Positions 63,814 through 64,000 of a stretch of 64,000 nucleotides of DNA are shown in pieces. The first letter of the stretch is position 1. Every line of letters starts with the position of its first letter. Made by a program: the position numbers and the translations under genes. The notes beneath the pieces were generated by a model that saw only the letters and a program-made list of their open reading frames with translations, did no database searches and was not told the DNA's origin. Origin of the DNA: Anaerolineaceae bacterium (GTDB lineage Bacteria; Chloroflexota; Anaerolineae; Anaerolineales; Anaerolineaceae); NCBI GenBank assembly GCA_016841525.1, contig JAENYZ010000006.1, forward strand, positions 62,001 through 126,000. The letters are read 5' to 3'.

Positions 63814-64000
63814 ATGACGTCTAAAGCACCAAAAGTAATCATTAAGAAATCATCGGGACGGACACGAGAAAGCCTGTCAGAATTTAAATTTGATCAAAAA
63901 CAGATTCCCCTTGCTAAAGAGGCAGGGTTGCGAGATTATCGTGAAAATGCCTGGGAAAATTATCAAAAGCTTTCTTTTCCAAGTTTGAAGGATGAAGCAT
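63814..64000 (+). CDS. sufD: SufD, N-terminal part only (cut by window edge)
   Basis: 62 residues visible, starting MTSKAPKVIIKK and including LRDYRENAWENYQKLSFPS, the N-terminal helix pattern of SufD (R-x-x-A-W-x-x-Y-x-x-L-x-x-P). It lies 20 bases after sufB. The rest of the protein, and any sufS/sufU, lie beyond the window. Confidence 0.88.
   Translation, partial: MTSKAPKVIIKKSSGRTRESLSEFKFDQKQIPLAKEAGLRDYRENAWENYQKLSFPSLKDEA

Overview
The window looks like a chromosomal segment of an anaerobic or microaerobic member of the Chloroflexota, most likely class Anaerolineae. This is inferred from gene content and protein character, not from a marker-gene search. Clues are superoxide reductase plus rubredoxin, FeoAB, an inositol-3-phosphate synthase of the type shared by Actinobacteria and Chloroflexi, fused spermidine synthase-like membrane proteins, SH3 proteins with Thr/Pro linkers, a UgpC-type sugar ABC ATPase and trehalose synthase. 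Base composition is moderately AT-rich. TTG and GTG starts are frequent. I see no phage, insertion sequence, CRISPR array or rRNA. One tRNA gene (Gln, CUG) is present.

Layout. 1-604: DegV/FakB-type fatty-acid-binding protein, cut by the window edge. 698-8065 (minus): a tightly overlapped MoxR, DUF58, DUF4129, DUF58, transglutaminase operon. 8175-12672: zwf, a zinc-ribbon protein, an SH3 surface protein, an esterase and a patatin. 12820-20982 (plus): a long same-strand run with smpB, a phytol/dolichol kinase-like enzyme, a histidine ammonia-lyase, a Tat-exported L,D-transpeptidase, ccdA, a TlpA-like thioredoxin, a DUF2085 fusion, pgeF, yggS and yggT. 22097-30375 (plus): a second MoxR-DUF58 pair, then the rod-shape set mreB, mreC, mreD, mrdA, rodA. 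30777-35170: tRNA-Gln, a methyltransferase, a spermidine synthase-like membrane protein with a DUF1461 protein, and a sugar ABC ATPase. 35364-44173 (minus): an FGGY kinase and a complete N-type ATPase operon in the order D-C-Q-R-B-E-F-A-(PII-like)-G. 44369-54973 (minus): superoxide reductase, rubredoxin, a DUF389-SH3 fusion, treS, a winged-helix/ferredoxin protein, a DnaE polymerase, ino1 and a DUF89/ARMT1-like protein. 55275-58327 (plus): feoA, feoB, a methyltransferase and an SCP2 protein. 58369-64000: a SufR-like regulator with a SufT-like DUF59 protein, two cytoplasmic proteins (one with LysM), a tiny membrane protein, and sufC-sufB-sufD, the last running off the edge.

Themes. Iron, sulfur and oxygen-defence functions cluster toward the right end (superoxide reductase/rubredoxin, Feo, Suf and regulator). 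Envelope assembly dominates the left half (MoxR/DUF58, L,D-transpeptidase, Mre/PBP2/RodA). The most unusual item is a small PII-fold protein of the cyclic-di-AMP receptor family (DUF970) embedded between atpA and atpG of the N-ATPase operon and overlapping atpA by four bases. Next is a perfect 26-bp palindrome abutting the -35 box of the SufR-like gene; its half-site is repeated in the same register at the near-consensus sufCBD promoter. Others are a cysteine-less thioredoxin-like domain fused to DUF2085, a DhaL-like protein whose metal-binding Asp pair appears as Asn, and a short DnaE whose PHP metal site has lost two histidines.
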